A DNA stretch of 64,000 nt from Pachyseris speciosa (lineage: Eukaryota > Cnidaria > Anthozoa > Scleractinia > Pachyseridae): positions 492,501 to 556,500 of the forward strand of contig JAEMWC010000342.1 in the NCBI GenBank assembly GCA_016490735.1. Direction: 5' to 3'. Below are positions 1 to 13,095 of this stretch, piece after piece (position 1 is the first letter of the stretch; each line of letters begins with the position of its first letter). The translations under genes were made by a program, and so were the position numbers. The notes below the pieces were generated by a model. The model worked only from the letters and a program-made list of their open reading frames with translations. It did not search any database and was not told the origin of the DNA.

Positions 1-345
1 TTATCTCAATACCGCGATATGCTGTTCAAATATCGACATGCGTATCGTGACAAGAAATATCGCGGTGCATTAGTATTTCGGGTATTATTATAATGTCTAA
101 GTATTTCGGGCGACAAAAACCTGTTTTCGCGCAAAGTAACTTCGGGTGAAAGGGCGTTCGGGCGACTTGACTGTAATTCGGTGTACTGCTAGCTGGCCTA
201 CATGTACCTTCAACTTCTCAGCCTCTACGTGTAATTAGCCAGCTGGCTTGTAATTGTCAACTGGAAATGTTTGTTACTCTCTACAAGAGAATGGCCACAG
301 CCTCTCTAACACTCTTGCCAGGGGAAAATAACAGACATCACTTAC

Positions 346-3300
346 TCTCCCTGGTTGATTAAGTCTTGAGCTGATGTCATCTGCTTGTTCAGTTTCTTCA
401 TTTTCTGCAAAAATTGCCATTCAAGGATTACTTCACTAAAATTACATTTTACTGACAGATCAGTAAAATATTGTTAATGGAACGTGACTCCCGTGATCTC
501 GTTCTCAGTGTGCCTTTCATGGCGGGTTGGTATCAATGTTGCTATTGTGTAGTCATGTTTCCAAGGCCAGTAAAATCAATAGTCTCGTTGTAGCTTAGCT
601 CGCAACATTATGGCTTTGTTGTCTTAAGCATATTGTAACAGTTATTTGCATTAGCCGAGAGTATTAAGGCCCCATTCATAACTTGATAAGTGCACGTGTA
701 AAACCAAGCTGCTGTATAGTACAACTTAATCTACTGGCTAAGTGAGCAGACATTGTCTAGCTATAAAAGCCCAACAAAACGGTGCAAGGTTCAATTTGCA
801 GTTCTGTTGTGCAGAGTAATCAGTAGTTGCTGTCAATTTGTCAAACGTTTTTTCCCTCCCACCCTCCCATTTGGAGATGGGTTGTTTGCATTATTTGCTG
901 TTAATAAACTAGGGTCACTCCTGCGTGGTATGGTTAAGTCTGCGCAGCGACTTCCCCCAAGCTTGTTCGCGTCTTTGCTTTTGTTTATCGCCTGCTAACC
1001 AATACTCTTGTCCGATCCAGCACGTGCTGTCTAGCATTCAGCTCGTAGTGCTGGGGAGATAAGTGAGGTTGTTTTTGTCACGCAAATCGGAAGTCGCATT
1101 GACTGACCCACCGCAAGGCAGTGTGACCCTCAATAACGCCATCTTGAGTCGTTGTCTTGTTTATTAAGTATTTCGCTCATTTCTGTAGAGCGTATAGCGG
1201 TCGTGTAGCGTTCCTAAGGAACAGTGACATTAACAAGGATAAATTATTATAACACTGATACGTTCGAAAAGATCGACTTGCTTCTGTATCACCTCTCCCC
1301 CACCAACCTCGAAACCCAGGCTCTCTCTCTCTCTTTTCCTCCCTTGTCGTCAAGAGAGAGACCCTGGTTGGGCCTGATCACGTGACCAGTAAAAACAACA
1401 ATACCGCACGAAGGGTGGGTCATTAAAGCCGTTTTGTCACAGTAACAGTTTCTTGACTTTCCCACCCCTCGCTTAGCCTCCCACGCAGTCGTTTTTAGTG
1501 GACTCGTTAGTGGGCAGGAGGTGAAATACGAGTCCCCTAAAAACGACTGCGTGGGAGGCTACCCCTCGCTACCATCAAATTGTTTTACCACCCAGATTTT
1601 GGGTGGTCACGTGATCAGGTCCAACCATGGTCTCTCTCTTGACAAGGGAGGAAAAGAGGGAGAGCCTGGGTTTCGAGGTTGCTCCCCCACTAGTGAAATT
1701 TTTGCATTTAGGCACAACTTTCAAAATATGTTTACAAACAAATTTTCAAGAGTGTAGAGCAAGGGTGGGAAACGTGAAGTAAAAAGGAACTGGTAATTTA
1801 TCACGATTTCTTCCTGTAAATTATATAGGTTTCAGAGGAAAAACCGCAGCTAAGTTGTTTCTCAAAAACGACTTTTTTTTATAACATGTACGTTTTAACC
1901 CAGAATTGATTCATACCTTGTAAAAAGGATAACACTCTTTGTGCTCGGGATCAAGCTTTAGACATTCTCGAATTTCCCTGAAAAGCAGTAATACATTATT
2001 ATCCTCTCTAAAGCAGTCATGACTTAGTAGTCTTTTCAAAGACCCACCACCAATGCAAAAATTCCTGGAAAACCAAAGAAATCAAATACGCTTAAACAGT
2101 GCGTGAAGTGGTACGTAACATACCTCAAGGCATCTTCTAACTCCCCCATGTCATAATGAAGTTCACTGAGTTGAAGATAAGCTCCTGTATTATCACTTAT
2201 TAATTTTGTTGTTGGTCTGAAATAAAACATGGAAAACACTAGCATAAGAGACTTATTCACATACAATGACATTTACCTTGGATATGGAAAAAGGGGACTG
2301 AAGGGAAGTGGAACAAGCAATGAGATTGCAAACTGGTAGCAAGGGAATTTGCATCAAGCTTGCACCCATATAACTATAGATGAACGAGTTCATTTCGACA
2401 GCCTCTGAAAGACTGAATATGCAACTTGGCGATTCCTGGCTTGTAACTCTGGCCTAGGCTATTAACTATTATTATCAATTATATTTATCAATTAATACTT
2501 AAGAATTATAATTAATAATTGATTATTACAATTGTACTCACTTAATATCTGAGATGGCGCTGATGTAGTCTCCCATTTGTTTATGACAATCAGCTCTCAT
2601 CAATCTTAAATCAGGATCCCATGGAGCGATCTGAATACAATATAACAATAAATTGTACTGGTAAGTGACATGATCACAAAATAAGCCGCAGCCAACAATT
2701 AACTCTGGTTGTATAAGTATACCATATACTAGTCCATCTTGGGGGGTTCTTTCACAGTGGCAAATTGCTAAAAGCATGTCAGATTAAACTAGGACAAGGT
2801 TCATAAGAACTCACTGGCTTTAAATTATCCCACTTTTTAAAACTACTGGTATTCTAAAATTATTCTAAAAGATTTTTGCCCTTTGATCTACAACGAGTCA
2901 AATTGAGTATGAAGTAAATGGTTTGAGCTCTCTAATAATACAACAACAAAAACATTTTGTAATCAAGAATTAAGCTGTCCACTTTACAGTGACATTTCTT
3001 CAGAAAAGAGGATTTGCCACCAAGATTCTCAGCCACTCTTTCTCATTCAAAATTAATTATTTTTTAACAGCTCTTGACATTTGAACTCGGAAATAACATC
3101 TCGAGAAAGCCAAATTGTCGTTTGTTTTTATCATAAATTTCTATTGACACAAACTGTTACAATAAGACAATCCTGTGTTTCTATACGTGATGCCAATTAC
3201 TAAACATGTGCTAATTTTAATTTCTCAGTGATTCACTGTGACGTCCATGCTTTTTGAAACCGTGAGTGATTATTTTGGTTTGACAACACACCAATCAATC

Positions 3301-6300
3301 TGCCCTAAACAGGACAAATGGATTGTTTTTAATAAATTTACTACTAACCACATTACCTCTATCGCTTTCCCTAGAAGTTCTATAGCACTTGGGTAATCTC
3401 CCATGTTCATTAAATTTCTGGCTTCTAAAACATCGTTTCTGACTGGCTCAATTACACTTAACTGAAAGAACAACAAAGAAATAAGTGTAAATTGACTAAA
3501 CTATAGGAAAGATATTCATAATCCGTGCTGGATTGTGTAGTACACTTAAAATTCAAGGGGTATTTAACAAGGCTTGCATCAGTTTTTTGTCTTTTGTGAG
3601 TACCTGTTGAAATTAAACTAACAGTTTTAGCTGGCATGGGAGTTAATGAGTTAAAAAAGCTCCCCAGATATAAAATGAAACATAATTTTACTGACTTTGA
3701 TATCATGCTATATTATTTCCCACCCAAACACAAATTCAAGATGTTTTAATTATTTTCAAGCACTTTCATTAGAAATTCTTCTTTCCAAGGGTTTTTCAAG
3801 CATCCTTGAAATCTAAAACTAAATCCAAGGCTTTTCAAGGACTTCAAGGAGTAGCACGAACCCTGGATATTTCAGCCTTTCAATGATTAAATGAAAATAA
3901 TTTTAAAATTCTACCTGCTGGAGTGCTTCAGGATTATCTGGACTTTTCCTTAACTGTGAAATAAAACAAAAGATTAAATTATCAGTTTAATGATTTTATT
4001 TTACAATATTATCCACTGAAATTACATGGAATATCACCTGATAATTAGCTGTTCAAGCCATAGGCCAAGATGTTAATATAAGGGGATATACCACAAGTTT
4101 AAGCAGAATAAAAGTTTTATTATTCTACACAGTGATAACAAAGAAAAGCATATTGAGTTAATTGCAAATAAAAAAAAACAAAAAACAAACAAACCACAAA
4201 AAGCATTCTATTATTTTTCTCCCTGATGCAAGATGTCCATTGCAAAATATCTGTTGTGTAAGTACGGCAAATAGTGAGCACACCACGACCATATTTGGAC
4301 AGTGTTACAATGTGTTGATTTATAATGAAAGGAAATATAAGTGCATGCTTTGAGATAAATGTTCTAAAACTCATCCATGCAAATAACATACCACTGCCTC
4401 ATAATCAATGTGTGCTTCATCAAGCCTTCCCTGTTTAAGCAAAACATTACCTCGCTGCAGACGTGCCTAACATAATTATGGAAAATATAAAGAAGATGAC
4501 ATTACAACATAACTTGCAAAACATCATGCAAATAATTCCCATGTAACACCCTGTAAAGTTAAGATAACGACCATTATTTTGTAGTCAGTAAGTTATAATC
4601 ATTAAATATTAAATTTTAAAGATAAACCAATAGTTGCAAATTAGGCCATAAGTGTCCCACTTGTGGCCAGCTAGTAGATCTGGCAATTAAATAATGTTTG
4701 AAAACTCATTAATTAATCATGAAGGGAACACAAAAGAAGTTCAGGTTTAATGAGTGTCTTTATATCAGATATAAACACAGCTAAATTGTAAGTCCATTAA
4801 TGCCAAATCTAATTATTAGTGTAATCTTGAATGGATAGATGTAATAATAAAAATAATACTTAAAAGTTTATATAGCGCATGCTTCATGACAGAATGATCG
4901 CATGCGCTTTACGTGAATTAAAATACTAATAAAATTATCAGTTCCTATGAGCTAAAAATATATCAATTAAAATAGGTTGTAAGTTAACTTAAATTCAAAA
5001 ATACATGAATTCAAAGTACCAATAAAATTGTTGATTCCTATGAACTAAAAATATGCTTATTTAAAATAATAGGTTTTAAGTAAACTTTTAAAATTATTAA
5101 CTGTGGTGGCTTTCCTAATGAAAGAGGGAAGTGAGTTCCAAACATGAGGAGCAGCCATGCTAAAAGAACGATCGCCAAGTGTAGAGTAAGACTTATGTAA
5201 AGGAAAATTTAAAAGTAATTCATTGCCATATTGCAAAGAATAATTTGCACCAGTCTTAATGGAAATAAGATCAGTAATGTAGGATGGAGCCAAGCCACTT
5301 ATGGCATTGTACACTGTACGTTAAAAGTGCCATTTTGAACCTGATCCTATAGGTAATGGGAAGCCAATGAAGTTTCATCAATAGTGGGGTGATGTGACAG
5401 AATTTACTTTCCCTATAAACTAATCTAGCAGCGGAGTTTTGAACCCTTTGAAGCTTAGCTAACTGATAATCGGGTAGACCATACAATAAGCTATTTCAGT
5501 AATCTATTCTGCATGTGACAGGAGAGTGCACTAAAGTCGCGGCCGTTTCCTGCGTTAAATACTTTCTTATGCGTCTTATATTGTGTAACTGAAAAAATGA
5601 TGCACTGCAGATCAAGATTGGTCACGTGCTGGGACATGTCGAATGTGTCATTGAACCAAGTACCCAGATTCCTAACAAATCTGGACTTGGTTATCAAATG
5701 ATTTCCCACTCGTATGCTAGTTACATTGACTTTAGCTAATTGCTGACGGGTTCCGATCACGATAAATTCAGTTTTATCATCATTCAACATAAGACTATTC
5801 TGTTGAGTCCATTTCTTGATGTCGGCAATGCAGGCCTCCATAGCACTCACAGCAGCATCTTGACACAAAGAGTTGCCAGGGCTGAATGAAAGGTATAACT
5901 GAGAATAAAGCTTTTGAAGCCATTCAATAAATTCATAATCTGCATCAAGTACTACGTGTGAAACACTCGGTTGCGCCTCATGTTTAAACTTGATAAAACA
6001 CTCCTGCTCATTTATTAAATACCGTAAAGACTCGCAGATAAGCCGCACTCACACATAAGCTGTACCCCAACTTTAGCAACTCAAATTTTGGAAAAAAAGT
6101 TTTTCTGGTCAAAGTTGAAAGAAATTCAAAGTCAAGTCTTAAGTCTTCTGTCTTCTTTGAACGTAAACTTGCCAACATTGAAATGGAAAATACTTCGAAT
6201 TTGTACCCACAATTTTAGCTCTTTAGTAGAATAAACATCATGTCCACAACTATGACTTATGATTGATATGTTATTCTTTTAGTTGTTGATAGGTTTTTCG

Positions 6301-9300
6301 TTCTGAATGTTCGTAGCTTAGTAGCCACGCAATAGTTCGGACGATAGAAGACTGGACACCGGCGAAGAAATAGTGGGCCATTCTCCACACAAATACTCAA
6401 GAATAGCGTGTTATTTTCAATTTCTCACCCATGGAGGATCGATTGCCGTTGAAGTTACAGACCGTCGTCGATGCTGTAAACAATTTTGTGGGGGAATGGA
6501 AATTCCATGCTGTGTCACATTCTTCTGTTCAAGAAAAGTGACCATAAAGCGTTCAATCTGTTAACAAAGGTTTAGCACTGTTTAACAGTGACAGAAATGT
6601 GAGCTTGAAATATAAAGCGAATACTAGCATTACCAACAGCTCTTTTAGGAGCCACCAAACTTGCAAAAGCAATGATCAATACTCAGTTTTAGTTTTATGT
6701 AGTATATATGAATGTACTTTTCCATAAAAATGTCAATTCATGAAAATTTACGGCACCTTCTCCAAATGGTCTCGCAGATAAGCCGCACCCCGATTTCGAA
6801 CAACAAGTTTTGGGAAAAAGGTGCAGCTTATCTGTGAGTCTTTACGGTACTACTTATTCCATTATCATTCATTTGTCTTTATTGTACCCTTGAATTTTTA
6901 AGATATTTACAACATTATATAATTATACTAATATATAAGAAAAGGTATGGACCTTCAAAAATAACTGTTTAGAGTTAAAAATGCCTGAAGGTCTTATTGG
7001 TCCTCACTTTAAAACAAATCCTCCAAGGGGTTACAAAAGGTTTAAGTCTTGTTAGGTGCTTAAAACAGCCAATGATAATTATTATAATTAATTATAATTA
7101 TTACAGACTGTTTTATACACCTCACAAGACTTTCAAATATATAGTGATGGAGCTAAAAAGCATGCAAACCACTAAAGCAAAAACTATTTTTAACTAAACC
7201 AACTAAAAAATTATTTAAATAATTAACTTTCCGAAGCCCCGGCCAAACGCTCGCAACATTTCAACGCAACATCTTCAACATTGTTGGGCACAACATCTTG
7301 CACACATTTGGCCACCATGTTGCAATATGTTCCAACATGTTGGATGGTGTTGGTTCAAATTTGAAAACGGTCAAATTTTTTGTGCAACATTTTGGATGTT
7401 GCATGATGTTGTACTTGTTTGGCCACATTCACACAACATTGTTACACTAAGGCATGTACGCTAGGTCGATTTTCTATTTCAAAGCGCCAGAACACAACAT
7501 GTTGCACATGTTTGGCCACCCTGTTGCAACTTGTTGGATGGTGTTGGCACATAAACATCGATAACCTGTAAAATGTTGGGTTGAAGTGTTGTATGTGTTT
7601 GGCAGGCCCCTTAACAACATCATCACAACATGATGCAACAACGTTGCAAGATGTTGCTTTGAAATTTGTGAGCGTTTGGCCGGGGTTTAAGTTTTACACT
7701 TTTTTTTCTTATCCAGAAGAAAGACCTCACCTGAAAAAAGTCTGGTCTAAGCTCCAGAACTCTGTCTAAATCAGGTAAAGCTGCTTTTGAACGGCCCATT
7801 GCAAGAAATACTGTTGCTCTCTTAAAATATGTTAAAAAATTGTCAGGATCACCCTCTGAAAAAAAAAAATGAGAAAACAAGTTCAGGGGTTTCCTTTTCA
7901 AACAGGGTTTGAATACAGACAAGGAAGGGAAACCACAAAAACAGTTCTTGAAATCCATCTCGTATAGTTTTATGGTGAAAGTCAGAATTGAAGGCAAATT
8001 TGTTGTTTAAAGGCAGTGAGAATCACTCATCAACTGCATAAATGGAGAACCCTGCAAGTTCATAGTCAGAATTTAAGTCACTACATAAGGAAGAGTTCTG
8101 TTAGAACTCTGTTTTGGGAAAATAATGCAACTTGATTTAGATGTAATTAAGTCATCAAATACTGTATAATTAAAATCAAATTAATTAACCCTTTTATAGT
8201 TGTAAAATAACATTTTTTAAGTCGTAAGTGAATACTTTTATGGACAAAATAAATCTATATTGAGAAAAAAGGTACAATGGCTTGAAAAAAAAAAAAGGGA
8301 TCTGTAGAAATGTTAACAGCAGTTATGTGTCTGCCCTCATGCGAGTGGTCTGTATTCAAGTTATATGCATTGAATTGGACAAATAAACAAAGCTTGGCGT
8401 CTCCCTATTGGTCAAACACTGATCAGTTCCCGCGCAATTCTCCACGTTATTACGACATTCGAAATCACGGGTAACATGGTGCTTATAAAAATTAGCTTGT
8501 GTTCACTAATCTTCCATTATAAAATGAAATTAATCAGATCAAAAGTGATTTACATTCAAGTGTTAAAAAGAAAGGGAAACGTTTAAAAATGTAAACGCCA
8601 ATATAACTTACGTTTCGCGATCGCATTAAACTTGAGCTACAAGGTGATTCGTCAAATGATTATGCTCCAATCAACTTAAGACAGCTTTTGTCGCTCACTG
8701 AGTGGAACCGATATTTTTGCTTTGTTGTTTATATACAGAAATTAAACGCTGGATAGCTTGGTGAAAGTGTAATATTTCAAGAGACGCCAAAACAGGACGT
8801 TACGTTACGTTACAGTCACTTAAATTAAACAACTTGGTACTCCAGGTAAAAGTGCGTTACTCCCACTGCAAACATCAGTAATTTAAAGAAGCTGAGTGTC
8901 CCTGAAATAATACATACTATTTCTAATATGATAATAACAGCCAAACCTGACAATTTTCTCAAGGAAAGGGACAATTATAGCTGCTAAATCGACAACATTC
9001 AGTTAAGGATGGCCATGGAAGGAACCAGATGAGTGCTTTAAAATATACCGGTACGAAATATAAACTAATTACTCTGACACATCTAATTCCACGCAATTTC
9101 ACTTACCTACGGCCGCATGATAATGAACTAAGGCATCGCTAAGCTGTCCAGAGGCCAATAATTTCTTGCCTTGTTCTAAATGACTTTCAATCTCCACCGA
9201 AGATAATTTGCTGGAAGCTCCTGCAAGAATTTTGTAGGCACGTCATCACAACTCTCGTACGGTTCTTCGCGAAATGATCCCTCATAATTCCACTGGATAG

Positions 9301-9397
9301 AGCATATGGTATAAAAACAGAACTCACCGATTATCTTAAGCTCCAGGCTGAAGAAAATTAAATGTAGAGAGGAGAAAAGCTGGTTTAAAGTACACAT
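346..9397 (-). CDS. DNAJC3: DNAJC3/p58IPK ER co-chaperone, 5' part (10 exons)
   Basis: Exons read on the minus strand are 9397-9328, 9220-9107, 7855-7731, 4466-4392, 3953-3915, 3461-3357, 2630-2542, 2216-2124, 1977-1917 and 404-346. All junctions are GT-AG and the phases join without a break, giving 276 residues. The product starts with a hydrophobic signal peptide (MCTLNQLFSSLHLIFFS) and continues with TPR helices. Stretches closely match vertebrate DNAJC3: HLEQGKKLLASGQLSDAL, GDPDNF followed by RATVFLAMG.SKAALPDL, RLQRGNVLLKQGRLDEA, and ECLKLDPEHKECY. The first ATG in frame is at 9397; upstream only a GTG is available. The family binds unfolded proteins in the ER lumen and works with BiP through a C-terminal J domain. 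Here the J domain is absent because the gene runs off the left edge. The 3.3-kb intron between 4467 and 7730 is loaded with repeats. The identification is confident; the exact start is less so. Confidence 0.92.
1294..1690. repeat. Foldback element with a second palindrome nested inside
   Basis: Arms of about 90 bp at 1298-1387 and 1604-1690 are imperfect inverted repeats. Both carry the lines GGTCACGTGATCAGG, AGAGAGA tracts and CCTGGGTTTCGAGGTTG in opposite orientation. Between them, 1475-1560 is a separate palindrome built from AGCCTCCCACGCAGTCG and its complement. It lies in a DNAJC3 intron (405-1916), which otherwise shows no coding potential. Confidence 0.7.
4855..6019 (-). mobile_element. 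5'-truncated non-LTR retrotransposon (LINE) fragment
   Basis: Minus-strand reading frames at 5057-5314, 5271-5486 and about 5491-5900 encode the C-terminal half of a reverse transcriptase ORF2. Recognisable parts are the thumb-like stretch LMLNDDKTEFIVIGTRQQL, the LQRVQNSAARLVYR line typical of the post-RT region, and PHVWNSLPSFIRKA near the end. The frames are offset by frameshifts, so the copy is dead. It sits in an intron of DNAJC3 in the same orientation as the gene and is bounded on its 5' side by a MITE starting at 6020. Confidence 0.8.
6020..6849. mobile_element. MITE family A, copy 1 (830 bp)
   Basis: The terminal inverted repeats begin TACCGTAAAGACTCGCAGAT and end in the matching complement (AGTCTTTACGGTA). 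Flanking TA could be the target-site duplication. There is no coding capacity. A second copy, about 90% alike by eye, lies at 19397-20480. Confidence 0.8.
7237..7685. mobile_element. MITE with CCCCGGCCAAACGCTC termini
   Basis: Perfect 16-bp terminal inverted repeats (CCCCGGCCAAACGCTC and its complement) enclose a body rich in repeats of CAACATGTTG and CAACATCTTG type. It lies in a DNAJC3 intron, with its right end about 45 bp downstream (in gene sense) of the splice donor at 7730. Confidence 0.8.
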
Positions 9398-9493
9398 TTT
9401 CAGCCCAGCACTAGCGTTGTTTAGCCTTATTTTCTGTTTCACTCTGTTCTAAGGAAGTGAACCGCAGCTCAATTCAGTGTTGGCGCACATCGT

Positions 9494-9512
9494 CGTGGTC
9501 GCACATGATTGG
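9494..9512 (-). promoter_or_regulatory. ER stress response element (ERSE) upstream of DNAJC3
   Basis: On the coding strand of DNAJC3 the sequence reads CCAAT, nine bases, CCACG. This is the exact ERSE consensus bound by NF-Y plus ATF6/XBP1. It lies about 97-115 bp upstream of the ATG at 9397, where a core promoter would be expected. DNAJC3 is an unfolded-protein-response target in mammals, so the element fits the gene. That it is functional here is inferred. Confidence 0.75.
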
Positions 9513-10997
9513 CTAATTACTAGTACCCAGATGAACGCGGTCAACTTCGGCCTCCAATACTTGGCGTGCTAAGGCAAATATTTTATACGATCGCCAAGGG
9601 ATACACTAAGAGGTTCGGGGCCTGCAGATAGCAGGGATCAATAGAAAGATGACCCGTCAGGAAAAAAACTACAGACTGCTTTTCCCGTCCGCATTTCCTC
9701 AATATGTTTCATTTTTCCCTTGTTCCTTCTGCGCATTTACATACATACATATCCTTTACTGATTTCAATGTCTATAGTCGTTCTAGCGCAAAGAACTAAT
9801 TGGGGACACTCTAACACTTACAATATGTTACAAATTTGATCAAAATATTACTTAAAATAATATAATATTGATTAAATGAATATTAATTAATAGTGATTAA
9901 AATATTGAGTAAAATAAAAAGTGATTAATAATAATCGATTTTAGCGTAATCCTAAGAACAGATGCACTCGTATAACTATTTCAATCTTTACAAATTTCTT
10001 AATTTTACTAACAACACTATTTACAATTTCAAGGCATTTATAAGTTGTGCAGAGATAAAAATTTGTTCCACATCCATCGACTTCAGCTGATAAATTTTTC
10101 TTTCGTATCATCACTCTGAATTCTGGCAGGTATTTGACTGTTCTTTCCTCTTTGGTTAGCTTTGCCCAGAGCTGACGATGGCCCTAAATAGACTACATAG
10201 CTGATCGAATGTTTGCCATGAGTAACTGAGTGCGATAACGTACCCGCCTGAGGTCAGAGTTTCTTAAATTATATATTTTCTTTCTTGTTTACAGTTGACT
10301 TGGAATAGATCTGTTAAGTACGTTGGTGTTAGTCCACTTTTGACTTGATACATTAGCGGTTACACTTATATCTTGTAGCCTCCTATTGTATCATGTTGTC
10401 AACTTGGCTTTCTTAAGTAATGTTCCATATGTCAGTATCCAATGTGTAGCCCGCTTTTAAGTTTTTTCCAATCAGAAGCTCGCGAAAAGTCACCGGCCAC
10501 ACCAAGTGGCAACAGGTAAGGTGTGGTATTATAGCATTTTCCACATAAGGACTAAGAGGTTTTTGAGGTTTTCAATCCTTAAATAAGGTATCATTTTTGC
10601 CCATGTTGGCAGAGTGTTCCCGGTGTGATCATTAGATAGGGTGCCTAAACTGTATCAGCTAACATAGCAGTGCATAAATACCCAGCTAAACGAAAAACAA
10701 TTGATCTGTTAAAATTGTACTATCCGTTGAAGTATTAGCAAAGCGATTTTATAAAGATTGTGATTTTCCGTGGCATTTAGTCGTTGCTTGGATTGTCACG
10801 TAACGTAACACTGTTCTTTTTCTTCATCCTTCATTCGAGCCAGAAGCTTATCTAAGCTTTTGATAGGACCAGGGTGGCGGAGTAAGACCCTTAGCGGAAC
10901 ACACCTATCCGAAATTTATGGGAGTACCCCCCGGGTGTGGGGACTTCGTTCCCAAGTTCTTAAGGTTATGTGGAACAGACTAGCAATATACAGTATT
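9513..10997. other. Intergenic, no gene seen
   Basis: This is the upstream flank of DNAJC3. It is AT-rich with A/T runs around 9830-9940. No open frame resembling a known protein and no clear repeat ends were found. Confidence 0.5.
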
Positions 10998-11220
10998 AGC
11001 CTCCCACGCAGTCGTTTCTAGGGGACTCGTATTTCACCTTTTCCCCACATACGCCTGCTTAACTGAGCGCCACATACCTTTCCGATAATTTTACTTGTCG
11101 TCGCTAGACAACGTCTCGATCGTGATTGGCTAGGATGCCTGCGAGACAAACAATGAAAAAGGAATGTGGCACTCAGTTAAGCAGGCGTTTGTGGGGAGGA
11201 GGTGAATTACGAGTCCCTAG
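10998..11220. repeat. Inverted-repeat MITE, same family as 1475-1560
   Basis: The left arm reads AGCCTCCCACGCAGTCG, then CTAGGGGACTCGTATTTCACC; the right arm is the complement of the second part and ends CGAGTCCCTAG. A second internal inverted pair (CGCCTGCTTAACTGAG) follows. The short palindrome at 1475-1560 shares the same outer sequence and looks like an internally deleted member. Confidence 0.7.
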
Positions 11221-11762
11221 CTAATATAGTATACAACAGACTAGAATAGATGAAAATCAATAAAAACAAAATAAAGCGAACTGACAAAATATTGAGTGTG
11301 TATGGAGTTCAAGAGAAGAAGAATAACTGACTGATAAAAACTCCAAAGGGTAGAACTTTATTTTATAGACAAAACAGTTCTTTTAACAGTATATGAGTAT
11401 GAATATGTGCACCCAAGGCTGCTGACAAAGCCTTTCTTAAACTCCGAAAGAAATGATCTGCAGAAATCGAGTCGTCTTTATTGAGCATGCATTTGTTGTT
11501 ACCTGGATACAATTTCGAGCCCAGGGCGAATCGCTTGGGTTCAGTGTTGTGGGCTCAGTTTTTGACATTCGGTTTATCAACAGAATTAATGCGTGCGGTA
11601 AAAAAAAGCAGGTTTGACGACAGAAAACCGGATTGACTAGCCCACAAGTTGGGGCTGCGACGACATGAAACACTTGCCTCGATTTCTGCAAGGCCTTTTC
11701 TTTCGGAGTTTTATAAGAAAGGCTCTGCTAGCTGGGTGGAATATATGAATATATGAATTTAT

Positions 11763-11985
11763 TATATGACTGGCTCTTGCAGCGGTCAAGAAGAATCAAT
11801 TCTCCTGCTGTGATTGGCTACCCGCGAGGTCAAGATGGAGCCATCTTGACCTCTCGGGATAGCCTGTTCGTCCCGCGTTTTACTGTCTCTTGATAGCGTC
11901 CTTTGAGTCATATAATAAATCCTTTATTGATCAGGCTTGTTCGGTCAAGATGGCGGGATATTGGCCTCGTTCTTTTGAATGCGTG

Positions 11986-12018
<33 letters not shown>

Positions 12019-12085
12019 CACGCAAAAAAAGAACTTGGCCAATATCCCGCCATCTTGACCTCACGCTTGGCCAATAACCCATATA
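11763..12085 (+). repeat. Dispersed palindromic repeat, copy 1
   Basis: This copy contains GGTCAAGATGG and its complement several times, plus a 20-bp-arm hairpin around GCGTGTTTATGGACC. A second copy lies inverted at about 18615-18930 (same order of blocks on the other strand). The short frames here are complements of one another across the palindrome and are not genes. Confidence 0.65.
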
Positions 12086-12094
12086 TACAGTTCA

Positions 12095-12160
12095 GGATTG
12101 TATGGGAGTCCAACCCACGACCTCTGCGATGCCGACACAGAGCTCCGAGTTGTATTTGTT
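12095..12160 (-). repeat. tRNA-like SINE fragment, partial
   Basis: The minus strand has a B-box-like GTGGGTTGGACTCCC preceded by a degenerate D-arm region. It corresponds in position to the better preserved tRNA-like sequence at 26460-26535 in the paralogous esterase flank. Confidence 0.4.
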
Positions 12161-12352
12161 AGGTCAGGCTTTATAATTATTTTCACTACTGTTTAAAAGG
12201 AATGTTCATAACTGGGATAATCACTCGCATCTTCAGCTAATACTATCATTCGGTAAACCATCTAATATCTCTGTTGTTCACTGAATAGTGAGGGAAACTG
12301 AGTCTTAAATTCTAAAATGGAGATAAGAGCGCCACTACTGAGGCGCCAAAAA

Positions 12353-12789
12353 AGGGGCACCCAATGAGCCAAATCAACCAATAGCTGTTGATAGGTATTT
12401 TTAACAACCTTATGGCGTTTGAAGTCTGTTTAAAGTAGCTAGAAGAATTTGATCTATTCGGATTCCTTGGCTGAAATTTTAATTGCCCGAAAATGTTAGG
12501 AGACAAAATCTTCCTTTGAGAAAATGCTAGCTGAAACAAACTTTCCATGAACTTTCTAGAGAACTATATTCTTTCCGAAAATGCTAGCTGACGTTTTTGA
12601 CTACCAAAATCAGCAATTACGACCTTTCCCATGGAAAACCTCAGGGGCTATGATTTCCCTTTTGCGAATTTTTTAGGCTACGTTTCAATTACGAAAATCC
12701 AAGTGCACTCTTTAATCGACGCCGAAAGCCTAAGGCGAACTACCCTCCACCGAACATACATCTACCGAAACTTGTCGTTGGGTGCCCCT
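12353..12789. mobile_element. MITE family B, copy 1
   Basis: The terminal repeats are AGGGGCACCCAAtGA on the left and TCGTTGGGTGCCCCT on the right. The body (437 bp) is alignable with 21972-22386. The corresponding position downstream of the 27.2-kb esterase (around 26845) lacks the element, which identifies an empty site. Confidence 0.8.
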
Positions 12790-13095
12790 GACAATATAGC
12801 GATCTGAATTATCCTCTGACGTTCATGCTGACAGAATTGCACACCTCTAGATATTTACGAGCCACTCGCTACACAATGAAGCCAAAATTATCACATATAC
12901 AAAAAAAAAAAAAAAGAAAGAAAAGCGATCAAACTGAAGAGAGCTAACAGCTTAGCTAGTGTCTGAATTTGATGCAAATTGACGCTAAAGGCAAATAAAT
13001 CGGTAACACGTTACCAAACAACGCGTGCACAAGAAACCCCTCAGTCCTAATCTACCGTCAATTCTTTCAACTACATCCTTTTCTCTAAAAGCCAC

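Noticed and set aside
4162..4389. Opposing short frames in a DNAJC3 intron
   Set aside because: AT-rich intronic translation with no homology; the real exon is at 4392-4466.
9398..9442. Longer DNAJC3 N-terminus beginning at 9442
   Set aside because: It would need a GTG start; the ATG at 9397 gives a better signal peptide.
11890..12162. Overlapping frames on both strands around 11.9-12.1 kb
   Set aside because: Both translate the two arms of a palindromic repeat and share the same peptides in reverse.
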